Under the pieces are notes generated by a model, which worked only from the letters and a program-made list of their open reading frames with translations, was not told where the DNA came from and did not search any database. From Oncomelania hupensis (Eukaryota; Mollusca; Gastropoda; Littorinimorpha; Pomatiopsidae): DNA of 64,000 nucleotides. Positions within the stretch are counted from its first letter, which is position 1, and each line of letters opens with the position of its first letter. Made by a program: the position numbers and the translations under genes. The DNA lies in contig CM072512.1 in assembly GCA_036898135.1 (NCBI GenBank), forward strand, positions 13,994,425-14,058,424. The letters are read 5' to 3'. Below, piece by piece: positions 33,837 to 46,602 of the stretch.

Positions 33837-34439
33837 GATCGATAGCACGATTCGAAATAGTTCCTGGGTGGGGAAAAAAATGTTATCATCGAGTTTCAGG
33901 CAGTAACTTTTGTGATTACGCATAGAGGCTCGGAATTAATAGGAGCGGATAGCGTGTTGCGCGATAGCCTAGTTCTTTCTTGTTTTCGTTTTTGGTTTTA
34001 ATAGACTGAAACTGAGAACGGAGGAATTTAATAACTGCGGAGAGAGTAAATGAAATACACGAGTCCTCATTGTGCTGGGATTTTTGTAGGATAAGAAGGC
34101 AGGGTAATAGGCAATTTCAAATGTTCGGTCCCTCAATGCGGATAGTATGATTGATTAAGCTCACATGAAGGAGACTGTCAGAATAGTTGTATGTAGCGTG
34201 TAAATAAAGGAATAACATAAAAAAATACACAATAATAATAATGGGCCCTATATATGCGCTTTTCCCTAAAATTATCAAACAGGCTCAAAGCTCGGCGATC
34301 TGTACATACATATACCCTCGCGTGTTTCACCCACTCTAAAAACTGCAACAAACACATCAATCACTCAAACATGTGGTGTAAATGCAGGGAGGTCGTTTTT
34401 AGAAGACGGAAAGGAAACCGAATTTTTATTTTTGAAATT

Positions 34440-34862
<423 letters not shown>

Positions 34863-34864
34863 AA

Positions 34865-36912
34865 CTGAAAAACGTTTATTACATAAGGATAGTAGCTTTA
34901 GGTCCAGAGGTCCTTTCTTCCAGCTAGTCCTTAACACATGCAAATATATAATAGATGTAAGTACATTGTAACAACATACATGAGCTACAAATAAGTAGTA
35001 TGAATAGACTACTACCAGGATGACATCCGCACACACACAAGCATCATACTCACAAAATTGAAATATATATACATGTACAACGTATCTCAATACAAATGCA
35101 CATATACGTAAGATATGCGGCATATATACTCACGCATGTGAGAAAGAAGGAATACATAAATCGTGTCTTCGAAATTTTGTTGAGGCTTTTTACTTTATAA
35201 CTAAGTCTGAATTAGGGCAGACAGACCAGCCTTAAACGAGGACAGGGAGTTTGCATATTTTAAATGTTGTGACAGAGAGTTCCAAAGCGACGCGCTAGAG
35301 TAGGAAATGCTAGTTTTAAACAGATCTAACCTGGGTGTGATACATACAAAGCTATTCCTTGAGTTGCCATAAGGTGAGCGTGAAGGCACGAAAAGAGATT
35401 TTAAGTATATGGGTCCGCCAATGGTTAACGTTTTAAACAAAAACACATATTTGTTGAACAAGAGCTGTTGGCTCAGTGGTAATATTCCTTTTTTAAAATC
35501 TTTTGATCGGTGGTTAGAGAAGGGTCTTGGATAATAATACATGTATAAGTTTTGCAGCTCGACGTTGTAGGCTGTTCAAACTCTTCAGGATATTATCGCT
35601 GCACCCGTCCCACACCACAGAAGCGTAATTAATATGTGACAGAATATGAGCATAGTAAAATAACTTCTTTGCATCCAAGGTCAGAATATTCTGAAGGCGT
35701 GAAAGTACATATATATTACGGCTTACTTTTTTTGCTCACATTGTCAACATGGACGTGCCAACGTAGGGATTCATCTATAGTGACACCAAGTAGGCCTATC
35801 TTATGTGCCGTGACGTGCTCTATAGTGGCATCAGCTAGGCGTAGATGTACTCTAGGATGTGTTAACTGGTGGTGTTGGCGGGTGGTAACTATCATACTCT
35901 TTGTCTTTGATATGTTGATGTGCATGTGATTGGAGCGACACCAGCTAACTATATCATCAAGACCTTTCTGGAGTGAATGTTGAATGTGAGGTACGGTCTT
36001 ATTAGATGAGGATATAGAGGTATCATCGGCTAACATATAGCACTCAATGGATTTATCTGTAAGAGAGAGTGGTAGGTCATTTATAAATATACAAAATAAC
36101 AGGGGACCCAATACCGACCCTTGAGGGACGCCAAACTTAACACACCTCTCAGCTGAATATAATCCATGTACATGTGTATACTGCTTTCTACAAGAAAGAT
36201 AGGATATAAAGAACAGGAGTGAGCGTGAGGCGTTCAAGTACAAGGACAATTTTGCGAGAAGGATGTTATGATCTATCACGTCAAAGGCTTTTATTAAGTC
36301 TATGAATACAACTCCAGAAAGTTTTGATTTATTAATGGCGGATAGCCAGGAGTCTGTCATTTTGGCAAGTGCAGTGCTACAAGAATGTTTGCTTCTGAAA
36401 CCGGACTGTAGTTCATGAAAGAGAGATCGCTCTTCAAGATACTGAGTCAGGTGCTTATGAATGTGCCTTTCAAGGACCTTGGAGATGACTGGCAAGAGAG
36501 AAATAGGTCTGTAATTGGCGGGTAAAGACGTGTCTTTGCTTTAAGGTAAGGGGATAACCTTAGCAGTTTTAAACAGGTGTGGGAAATGATTTCGCTTAAT
36601 GCAAAGATTAAAGATGTGAGTTAAGGTATCACTTATGTATGGTAGTGCTAATTTTAGTAATTTACTACTAATATTGTCACAGCCTGTTGATTTCTTATTT
36701 TGTAATTGCGCTATGTACTGAGCGACCTCAACAGTAGCAATACATGGAATAGTGAAGGGCGCAGTACCTCCAGTGCGCTTTTGACAGAATATCTTCAGCT
36801 CATCAGAGCATCTGTATAAGTCACTTGCTGGAAGAGGGTCTTGTTTATTGGACAAACTGGAACTGATAGATACAAAGTAATCGTTAAACAATTCCGCTGT
36901 CAAAGATGGTGG
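34865..36912 (-). mobile_element. CR1/Jockey-like LINE ORF2 (RT) and 3' UTR, decayed
   Basis: The reading frame on the minus strand runs from 36,903: AELFNDYF, KSTGCDNISSKLLK, VIPLP-stop-SKD, NYRPISLLPVISKVLE, LQSGFRSKHSC, FIDLIKAFDVIDHNIL, GVPQGSVLGPLLF and the catalytic box MLADDTS. One in-frame stop (about 36,543), a one-base change in an A-run near 35,725 and another shift near 35,540 break it. The C-terminus (LFKTSISYSSASLWNSL) ends at 35,201, and a 3' UTR follows to about 34,865. Endonuclease and ORF1 are absent. GA repeats abut both ends. Confidence 0.85.
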
Positions 36913-37014
<102 letters not shown>

Positions 37015-37369
37015 GGACAGACAGAGATGCTAGGAAAATACAAAAATAAGCCAGAAGCTAGTAGAAGATTACACAAAGACACAACTACATGTATTTCAAA
37101 AAGTGAACATTTTATTTGCCACTTAATCAACGCCCAGGCGATGTGAACAAAATAACATTAGTTGGTTAATTCGCTGCAAACACCCCATATGTCACAGAAC
37201 CCCAGCAACAGATATACGTAAGTATGGCCACACAAATAGTAGACAGTTCCACACTGATTATTTGGATTGATCTCTTTTTGTCTTCTTTATGCTTGCAGTA
37301 AAAAAAAATTCCAATAATAGTAATCCTTCTGTTCCTATCCTATCTTATCCTGTAACTGGACAACCCTTC

Positions 37370-38521
37370 TGTTACACGTTATTTATCAATAATCGATTCC
37401 GCCCCGATGCTTGAATCTTAATAGGTCCAACTCGAATTCGTTTATTAAAGCAGCCTATTTCACTCAGCAGCAAGGCAGGAGTCGTCGTATGAAGTTTTCC
37501 AACCTTATTCAGCAAACATCAACAACTGCATACAAGATTGCTTTCCGAAAATCACAACAAAGATCACTCTCACAAGCAGACAGTGCATTACTTATATAGC
37601 CTCTATACAATCGAGAGAAACTTCCAACATTCCAGCATGATGCAATAACACCCAATCAAAATAAAAGTAGTCACTGGAACTATGCCTAGTCTTACGTAAT
37701 GTTTACGAATCTACATGATTCGACCAGCTGTTACCCATAAGATCTGGAAGCTTCGATCGATAAATTCCAGAAAATTCTCAACAACATCAACCGACGAAAA
37801 TTATCAACATTATACAAAACTCCTTCTAGCAACATCGCAAAATCAGATCAAAGGTAAATACAAGCTATCGTTGCATGCTTTGCAAAACAAAATTATCGGA
37901 TCTGTGCACCTCTCAGAGCTGCCAACACCCCCCCCTCCCTCCCCCCCCCCCCCGAAAAAAAATTGTGTAGCATAAGATCTCAATTTGTGTAGCATTTGCA
38001 AAATGTGTGTAGTGTGTCACGAAAAACGGACCGAGTAGCCACATATAAAAGAAATAAATGGCTGTACTTTCCATTTCAAACAATTCTTTTATTGCAGATC
38101 TATACAATTTTTTTTTTTAAATAAATAAAAATAATTAAACATTATTGCATATAGAAATAGCAGGATTCAGATTGCAACGCGAATATTTAACTCAGAACTG
38201 ATTCAGACTAATGACTTTCACTTTAAATGGCACAGTAATAGGCCTACAAAGCTGATTGTCCAAGCAACACAAAACAAAACGGAACTGCTTCAAACCGGCT
38301 GAAGCTGGTTTAAGCGCGCGGCGCGTACACGTTCTAGTACTTCCCGGCAATAGGTGCCCAAAATACTATCAAAATCCACTGTAAATAATAATAAATAAAT
38401 AATTTTTTTTTTAAGCGTAGCATTTGTAGTGATTGCGGAGTCGCGTAGCAAAAAATTTTTTGCGTAGCATTTTGCCGCAAATTTCGTAGCAGTTGGCAGC
38501 TCTTACCTCTCAATCGTAACA
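37370..38521. mobile_element. Solo LTR, copy 3, split by a hAT-like MITE
   Basis: The left end TGTTACACG is at 37370 and the right end CGTAACA finishes at 38521. Near-matching 5-bp flanks are ccttc and ccttt. The body follows copies 1 and 2 up to about 37,914 and resumes at 38,504; the intervening 589 bp is a separate insertion. Confidence 0.75.
37915..38503. mobile_element. hAT-like MITE inserted in solo LTR copy 3
   Basis: Terminal inverted repeats are AGAGCTGCCAAC and GTTGGCAGCTCT. The flanking 8 bp are cacctctc and tacctctc (7 of 8 identical), the target-site size of hAT transposons. The element has no transposase frame. Its interior contains repeated gtagca motifs near the right end, like the element at 50,627-52,071. 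Confidence 0.75.
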
Positions 38522-38529
38522 CCTTTACT

Positions 38530-39512
38530 GCCATACTGCACACATATTTCCTTCACCTTCAAAGCCTGGAAACACCTACACCTGATGTGTGTACCTGTCA
38601 TACTGGACTAAACATCTTTATTGTTCAAATTATTGTTGTTCATGTTATATTATGTATTATCTTAGTTTATTTATCCATAAAAGGATATTCTACATTAATG
38701 GCATCTGGGCGTGTAACATGACAATGATTATATCCAACGAGATTTATTCAATGCTTCCACAAGCCGAAGACGAGTAAAACATTGAACCAGTCGAGTTGGA
38801 CATAAAGGATATTTCATGCCAAGATGCCGATAACATTAATGTATCGATTTCTTCAAATCAAGATATTAACCGAAAATTTGCCGAAACAATAAATACACCA
38901 AAGCTGTTCATTGCCCTATGTCACAGACCACTTCACACAACACATTCCAAAGAATGCACCATAACAAAGTAGTTCACACACTGGACACGTTTGCAGAACA
39001 TTTTAATTCTCAACAAACTTTCAAGTTTCACGCCTTCCCCCTTAATAAACACTGAAATATTCTTGGTAGATGCGCTCAATTTGAAGAAAAGCAGCATTTT
39101 AAATGTTGCCTTTCTTCAAATTGAGCGCATCTGCCAAGTATATGGCCATTTGACGTCACGTTCACAGAAGGTCTATCGTGTCATAAAGATCGTAAATAGA
39201 CGATGTTCCCTACGTTGCTATCCAAACATGGTGGCTCTTATAAAGAATGGTTTAGTTAGCATCCTTGAAAGAACTACAAATTTTTTAATTTGGTCGGCAT
39301 TATTGTAATGGTCATGGTATTTAAAGTAAATAGCAGCAGACAGCTCTGTCCTGTGCGTGAAATACAGATTTATGAAGTCAACCGAAGGTAGGTTCAAATT
39401 ATGCCTTGCACTGTGCAATCAGGCACATTTGCTTTTGTTTCGGTTTGACTACGAAACAGGTGTATTACATTTTTCTTTTATCTGTAATTAGCGACTTCTA
39501 GAAAGCCTTGTC
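38530..39512. other. No gene seen apart from a palindrome
   Basis: AT-rich. Contains the palindrome at 39,066-39,135. Confidence 0.5.
39066..39135. repeat. Palindrome with 20-bp-plus arms
   Basis: cttggtagatgcgctcaatt and tgaagaaa on the left pair with tttcttcaaattgagcgcat and ctgccaag on the right, around a short core (agcagcattttaaatgttgcc, which is itself partly complementary). Confidence 0.85.
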
Positions 39513-40548
39513 AGGGTGGAGAACAACTGAATCAAGAAATCTCTGAAATCCGGCCGGGGCCCAGGGGCCAAGCCCCGGTATTCGCCCCCCTGGAAGAAAA
39601 TGAATTTATGCAATTTTGAAAGTAATTTACACACACCTGAAAGCAAAAAGCAAAAAGTAAACATGAATAAAAACACACAAAAAAAGAATGTTTTATGCAC
39701 ATGTCTTTTAAAAAAGTTAAGAATCTTGATTTGTAGGCCTAACAAAGTTTGAGGTCCACCACTGTTACAAACAAACTCCACATTTCCAATTATACTGGGC
39801 ACACGTTTGTCTATTTTTTTAGCTGTAAACAGGCAAGAATTTTTATAATTTTAGAGATATTTAGGAGTACGTTAGTAAAAACACCACATCTTAGGTATTA
39901 GTGACTAGTGTATAGATTTAAATGAAATAAAATTCAAAATGAACAGAAATAAATTCTATGTTGATTATCTACCTTTTTATACTTCTCTTGTCATGTCTTG
40001 TTTTTTATTACTCCATGTGTATACAAAAAAAAAGTTTTAAAAAGTCCAAACAAGCCCCCTCTTCTTCACTTTCATGCCAGTCTGAAAGATTGTATGCATG
40101 CACACCGATCTCTTCCTCCGACTCCCAAGTCCATTTCTCACTTTAATGTCTGATAAATGGAAGCCTGTAAACTCCCCTTCATCAGTCGGAGAATCCAAAC
40201 CATCCATTGTAGACACACACACACGAAAATTTGATAAATAAAATCGAAAAAACGAACGCATCACAGAGAAAACTTGTTGAAATGCAGTCGAATGTTTTCA
40301 CAACACAATAAATCGGAAGTCAATTGCCGGAAGTCTCGCAATCTTTCAAACAACGCGAGAATATAACCACATGGTTGATACGGACGCTTTTGGACGTTTT
40401 GCCTGTTTAGACCTTCGGCCGCTTTTGGCCGTTATGCCCAGTAAAGGGTAGCCCCTCAGCTTCTCACACTCGGAACTCAATATTTTTTTCTCGGAAATGC
40501 AAATGCCTTCCGCGGAAATCCGCGGATTCGCGGAAAATTCTCCACCCT
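39513..40548. mobile_element. hAT-like element with AGGGTGGAGAA termini
   Basis: Inverted ends AGGGTGGAGAA and TTCTCCACCCT bound about 1 kb. The right side includes cgcggaaatccgcggattcgcgg, a short palindromic run. The flanks share cttgt but not a clean 8-bp duplication. No intact transposase. Confidence 0.6.
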
Positions 40549-41102
40549 GAACTTGTGTGGAATTAAAAACTTGCCTTCATCAGGCATCAACCTGGCTTGT
40601 CTTCAAAACATAGGATCAACACACAAAAATTAAAAACCCTCTCCATCAGTCCATGGTTAACAGCAGTAAGTAGTCCGTGTATGTATTCTTACAACTTTCA
40701 TAAACTATGCCTTGCTAGAAACATTGTCATCTGTGATTGGTCAATTAGAGTGAGACACGAGTTTTAGGCACCTGCGACATGGCCAACAAAACTCTAAGAC
40801 ACTTGTGGAAATCGATACATTTGAGTTTTATTTGTGAGTTGGTCAGTTGAGAGTCGTCTATTATGTTTTTGCATGCTTCAAGCATGAACTTCGTGGATAC
40901 ACAGCTTAACAAATCTCCTTCATCATCATCACTCATGAGCAGGAAGTAAAAATCTTCCGTCATTATACTATCATACTATGAATTATTTATCATGCAATAC
41001 TGTTTTGAATACGCTTTGGTCAAACAAATTAAGACATAAAAATTGCAGGACGTGAACATAATGGGGCACTGGAACAAATGCTAATCCATACAAAACCAAT
41101 TT
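40549..41102. other. No gene seen
   Basis: Plain intergenic sequence between the hAT-like element and the RTE tail. A short acidic frame on the minus strand near 40,900 has no family features. Confidence 0.5.
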
Positions 41103-41370
41103 TTGTTGTTTTTACGAAAACTCCGATGGTATGGCCACGTCACCAGATCATCAGGTCTTTCAAAGACCATCCTGAAAGGCACAGTGCAAGAAGGTAGAAG
41201 AAGAGGGAGACCGAAAAAGAGGTGGGAGGACAATATTCGAGAATGGACTGGTTTGACACCGAGCGAAACAATCAGGGTTGCTGAGGACAGGGAAAGATGG
41301 AGTACGCTGGTTAAACAATCATCTGTGGTGCCCCAATGACCTCCGAGTTATGGGATAGGATAGGATTACT
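41103..41370 (+). pseudogene. RTE-like LINE 3' end
   Basis: The plus-strand frame LRWYGHVTRSS, GTVQEGRRRGRPKKRWEDN and WTGLTPSE ends at a stop just before gggataggatagga, matching the C-terminus and tail of the 33-kb copy. It is 5'-truncated and non-functional. Confidence 0.8.
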
Positions 41371-41748
41371 AGGGAGACAAAACGTTTATGTTTTACCTAA
41401 ACAGAAGGGAGTCCATTGTCTGACAAAATCGTGAATATAATCTTTATTAGATGCTGTCCTCCTGGGAATGAAGGAATGATTGGAAAGAACTATTGATATT
41501 CCATTCCCTGTGGCCAGTGGTTTGGGTTTGTGCCACGTGAACAGATGCCCATTTTGCTGTGTTCTTCGCTCGTCAGTGTATCACCTGGGCTTGCTGAAAA
41601 TCAAGTGACTGATTTTCCAAAATATAAGAAGACGTCTGAATGAAATCCTCAGGAAAAACCTCTTCATGCGAAAAAAAAAAGAAAAGTATCCACATTTTGG
41701 CTGCTTGGCAACAGAAAATGGGAAGGAACCGAACTTTTGGACAGAGAA

Positions 41749-41754
41749 TTTATT
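41749..41754 (-). promoter_or_regulatory. Candidate polyadenylation signal of E4F1
   Basis: An AATAAA hexamer on the minus strand lies about 140 nt after the E4F1 stop codon, a normal distance for a 3' UTR. It is the first canonical hexamer I see downstream. No transcript evidence is available here. Confidence 0.45.
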
Positions 41755-41895
41755 GCCAAACATAGTTCTAAAAGGTTTTGTTTAGAAAATGATTGCTGGC
41801 AAGTTGAACAAGTTTTGTTTTTCACAAGTTTAATAAATTGACATCAACTTTAGCACACAAAAATATAGATCGCTGGAGCCCGCAACCAGCAGAAA

Positions 41896-44800
41896 TTAAT
41901 CACCTACTATCACATGAACAAATCCTTGATCCCCAGCCGCCAACATCTCAGTCTTAACAACATTTTCTTCAGCAGGCTGGTGAGTCAACGTGACGCGCAC
42001 ATCCCTGTTTTGATCTGCCGATTCCATGGCGATGGCGTCTGCTACCAGCATGGCCTGTTTGACAGCGTCTGCCACAGCCTCTGCTCCCACTACAGTCACT
42101 GGGCCTGCCTCAGTGTGCACAGTGATGCTGTCTGTGCCGTCTACCCTGTAACTCTCCATGTCGGAGTGCTGCATTATTATGGCTTCGCCGTCTTGCTGCC
42201 CTGATGAGAGGCCCTGATGCACCGTGATAGTGTCATGCGGGTTGTGGTGGTGAATGGTGATGGTTTGTTGCTGACTACTGAGTGAGGAGCCTTCATGCTG
42301 GGAGCGTGCCTCCAGCTGGACAGATTGATGTTTCATGTTCTCGTCAGTGATGGTCTCAGGCTGTGCATGCTGCACTGTGACTGTCTGTGGCACCGTAGAG
42401 CTCATTAGCTGTATGCGGTGCTCATCTGCATTGCTGCTGGTCGAGTGTGCAGCCTCCTCTTCCTGCAGCACCTGTATCAACAACAGTAAACACACATAGT
42501 ACTCCTAATGGCGCATATACCCTCAATGAAAATAGATAGATACTCAGTGCTTTTAGGGTCCAGCGGACTGCCAAGAGCCGAATCAGGACCACACAAAATT
42601 TAGCCGCTTTGTCCACTGCAATATTGCCGTGGATGCCCATGTGACTAGGTACCCACATAAAAACTATCTTTTTACCCTCAGAAACAAGTTCTGTGTGGAG
42701 GTTATGGATCTCTGCCAGAAAAGGGTGTGATATCTTTCTCGTGGAAAGAGCCTGAAGTGCTGACAAAGAATCAGACAGGATTAAAAACGAGGTTCTCTTG
42801 GATTGATAAACATGTTTCAGAGCTAGATGAATTGCCTTGAGCTCAGCTGTATAAACAGAACAAAAATCAGGTAGACGCTGTTGCAAATGCAGGTCTAGTT
42901 GTCTTCCTGAGACCGACGCAGCAGCAACTGAGTTTCCTTTCTTCGACCCGTCTGTAAAAAAATTGTCATATCCTTTATACAGTATACAGTGAACATTGTT
43001 CGAGATAAAGTTGCTTATAAACAGCTTCGGAAGTTTCGGTCTTTTGGAAGGATGTGAGACTGAAATTGATAATAGGGTTGATGAGGTTCCAAGGTGGAAG
43101 TACAGTTAGCAATTGATCATCATTAACAGAGTCAACAACTATGCCTGCAGTGTCAAAGTGAGGAAGTATTCTGATACCAAAAGGAGGAATTTCTGTTGTT
43201 TGTAGATTATAGTCACACGACACTTCCGCATATAGGTGACTGCTGGACCGATTTATACTGACACCAGCGGGCCAGTTGTTGGTAAAGGGGAAAATAATAT
43301 GATCACACGTTGACCAATCCGGGATTCGAACCAGCGACCTTTTGGTTACAAGCAAGACGCTCTTACCAACTGAGCTACCCGGCCCCTCCGGGAATTTCTG
43401 TCGGTTTGTTGGAGTATTTTAGTGTAAATAACGGGTTTAGAACACAATCATAAGCGGGATTTTCAGGGTTTGCTTTAAGTTTGAGAAAATAATTCATGGC
43501 GAGCTGAAGCCTGCGGATCTCAAAGGGAGGTTCGCCAGCCTCAGCGTAGAGACTTTCCTTTGGTGAAGTTCGAAACGCCCCCAGACAGATCCGAAGACCT
43601 TGATGATGGATTGGATTCAAGACTTTTAAATAGGCTTTCCTAGAGGAACCATATACGATGCTACCATAATCCAATTTAGAGCGTACCAGAGAACGATAGA
43701 GGAGGAGCAGAGTTTGCTTGTCTGCTCCCCAGTCTGTATGGCTGATAACTTTCAAAACGTTAAGACCTTTCTGGCAGCTTTCCCTCAATGAAAAACAAAA
43801 TCTTAAGTCAATTAGTTTTCTTTCAGAGAGTGCAAAAAATTAACAATGATCGCTTTTTAATGTTTGCAGTTGAATTTGTACGCCGTGTGATTCATTTTAA
43901 GCCGTAAAGTTTTACCAGGAGGAAGCCTTTTATGTAATAAAGGCAAAAATTTGGAACATTGTATACCACTTGTTTGGCTTTTATTTTTTCCCTTACTTCT
44001 GCTGAAAAATCTAAAGAATACTGCACACTGAGGTTCTTTCGTATTTATAATTGCCATGTTATGGAATGAAATTATTGGTTATTCATCAGATATCATATTG
44101 TACCAAAGCTTCTATGTGTGTTTTGTTTTTTTGTTTGTTTTTGTTTGTTTAGTAATATCTATGTATCCAATGCTATGTTATTTAGAGCTTACAATGTGTC
44201 TTCGTTGTGTATGTAATCCGGTTCATGTACATTTTGCTGTAAATATGTTTTCCTCCCTCTTCCCTCTTTTAGGCAAAATACTTCCCTATCCCCCTACCCC
44301 ATCCTTTCTCCCACCTTCCCTCTCCCCTTGCTTGATGGAGCTACTATTTTAAAATGTCTGCGTATTTATGTTATTTATTATTTCTGTGCAACTGTGGTAT
44401 TTTGGTGCATTTCTGTGTGCATGTGATATTTCTGTGTGTTTATGTGGGGTTGATGGGTATGCAAGTGCGCATGAAAACTCCAAGAGAATGCCAGAGAGTA
44501 ACAAATGAGAGAAGAAGTTACCTGTGGAATTGTGATGGCATCCTGAGAGTTTTGATCAGCTCCGTCTGTCATGGTGGCTAATGTCAGGCCTGAAACCAAG
44601 CACAGCAAAATGGGTTTTACTTGACACCTGAAGAAAACACTCAACACCAACAGCAGGCACCCTTCAATCTCGAAAATACCATCCCATCAATGAAACCGAC
44701 CTTTGGACATTATCGGGCTGCTAGAATGATTATATAGGCAGTCAGCCCAAAAGCGACGCTGACCCTAATCCAAGTGTCAGAGGTGGTTGAAGGCCTATAC

Positions 44801-46602
44801 ACGACCTATGCTTGATAGATCTCCGACACCCAGCCAGCGTCAAGGTCCCCTGTTTAGAGAAAACTGGCCTATCCTATCCTACAGGACATAGGCTCACTTC
44901 GGTGCAAAGTAGGCTGCGTGACAGACAATGTTTCGAGTTTTTACAGCTTTATTTATAAAGCGCTTTTCCAGCTCAAGAGCTGCTCAAGGCACTGGAAGAT
45001 ACAGGATCTCACTCAAGCAGCCTGAGGCGCTCACTTGCAACTTTTGGGTGCATAGTGTGACTCCCAGATAACTGAGCACAATCCTAGGCAACACAGGATC
45101 TCACTCAAGCAGCCTGGGGTGTCCACTTGCAACCTTTGGGTGCATAGTCTGACGACTATAAACAATCTTAGGCAAACGGGAATGGAGAGAGGAGACATAG
45201 TGTGTGCTGCGTGTATTTACGTAGCCAGAACTCACCCGTATAGGACATGAGTGTCAGGATCTTTAAAGTCCGTGCGATGGAATGCGTGTGCATGCACATA
45301 CTAAACCTCATTTTATACTCTCATCTGAAGGAGTTCAAGCAGGCGAGAGTTGCAGCCCGGCAAGAACAAACTTTTGCCCCACACAGATTTAGAAAGCTCC
45401 CCAATGGGGTTGGGCTTTTAGGCAGCGGCATAACAGACGTGTTTAGTGTCCAGCACTTGTTAATTAAACTTTTAACATTTATTAACTGTCACACACAATA
45501 CACTCCCACAACTTACCTGTGCTAGAGTCAATGATCCTCAGCTTGTTGCCAGGTTCACTGACCACTACGTAATGACTGCTCTCACTGCCCACCCCTGCCA
45601 CCGTGTTCAAGATGGTGTCTGGGTCAATGTCACCGTCCGTGACAATCTCCACATTCTGGATATCGTCCGTTCCCATGTCAGTATGCAGCACAACATACTC
45701 CGTCGTCTAGGCACAAAGAAATGATAGCAAAATATTAACGCAGCAGATTTTTATGAGATAGTTGAGCACCATACTTCTAGAGAAAAAAATGTAAAACACA
45801 TAGTTTGGAAATATAACATTTTTTGTCTGCAGTCTAACCCTAAATAGTGTATTGCTGTACTAGCCAAAATATAATGGTTTAAGTATGTCTGGGCACAACC
45901 CAAATCAAGAATGTATTTGTTTGTAAAATAATGTTGTCTCTCAAACACACATTGCCCTCAATCAGTCTTCTGCCCAAAGAGAACTTAATATCTCTCAGCT
46001 GAATCAGATCAAACTGTTCCTGCTATTTCGGTCAACTCCTTACTGTCCATAGAATCATAAAAATCACAAACATACACAGAAGGCAAAACACTACCCTGGT
46101 CACAATGCAGAGTAAAACTACTGATGCATTCTTGCACATGCCCACACACGAATGACAAAAACACTAAATCAGTCCCAAAAACACAGTAAAACTATTGTTA
46201 CACGTTTGCCCACACTCACAGACTTGTACACACACGCAGTCTAACATTAGTAACAATACTGATGCATTCATGCACATGCCCACAAACATATGACAAAAAC
46301 ACTAAATCAGTTACAAAAACAGTAAAAATATTGGTGCATGCTTGTGTACGCACACAGATTGACACACACACACACACACACAGAGAAAGTCAAAACACTC
46401 ACTTGGGTCTCCCCTTCAGACATCTGGTCGGACACAATGTACTGCTGAGTGTCGGCCACAACAGATGAGAACTCGGCCAGCACTGTGGGCATGTCGTCTG
46501 CAGATTCCCCTTGTTCTTCATGCTCATGCGCCTCTGTGGAGTCCTGCGAATGCTCTTCCCCATCCTCAGACTGGTACGGCATCATGTGGAAATTGCATGA
46601 CA
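41896..46602 (-). CDS. E4F1: E4F1 exons 12-15: C-terminal regulatory region
   Basis: Exon 12 (46602-46403) is acidic and contains LAEFSSVVADTQQYIV, almost the vertebrate E4F1 sequence I recall at the same place. Exon 13 (45706-45517) is rich in valine, aspartate and threonine (VEIVTDGDIDPDTI). Exon 14 (44589-44522) is short and ends AITIPQ. Exon 15 (42471-41896, 192 codons with stop) has alternating TVTV, TITIHHHNPHDTITVHQ and an alanine-rich helix-like stretch, ending VHVIVGD. No recognised domain follows the fingers. Exon 13 joins exon 14 in phase 1 and the other joins in this block are phase 0. Confidence 0.88.

Noticed and set aside
43310..43386. tRNA-Thr gene
   Set aside because: A and B boxes are present, but the acceptor stem does not close and a SINE body follows; a second dispersed copy exists at 26.5 kb.
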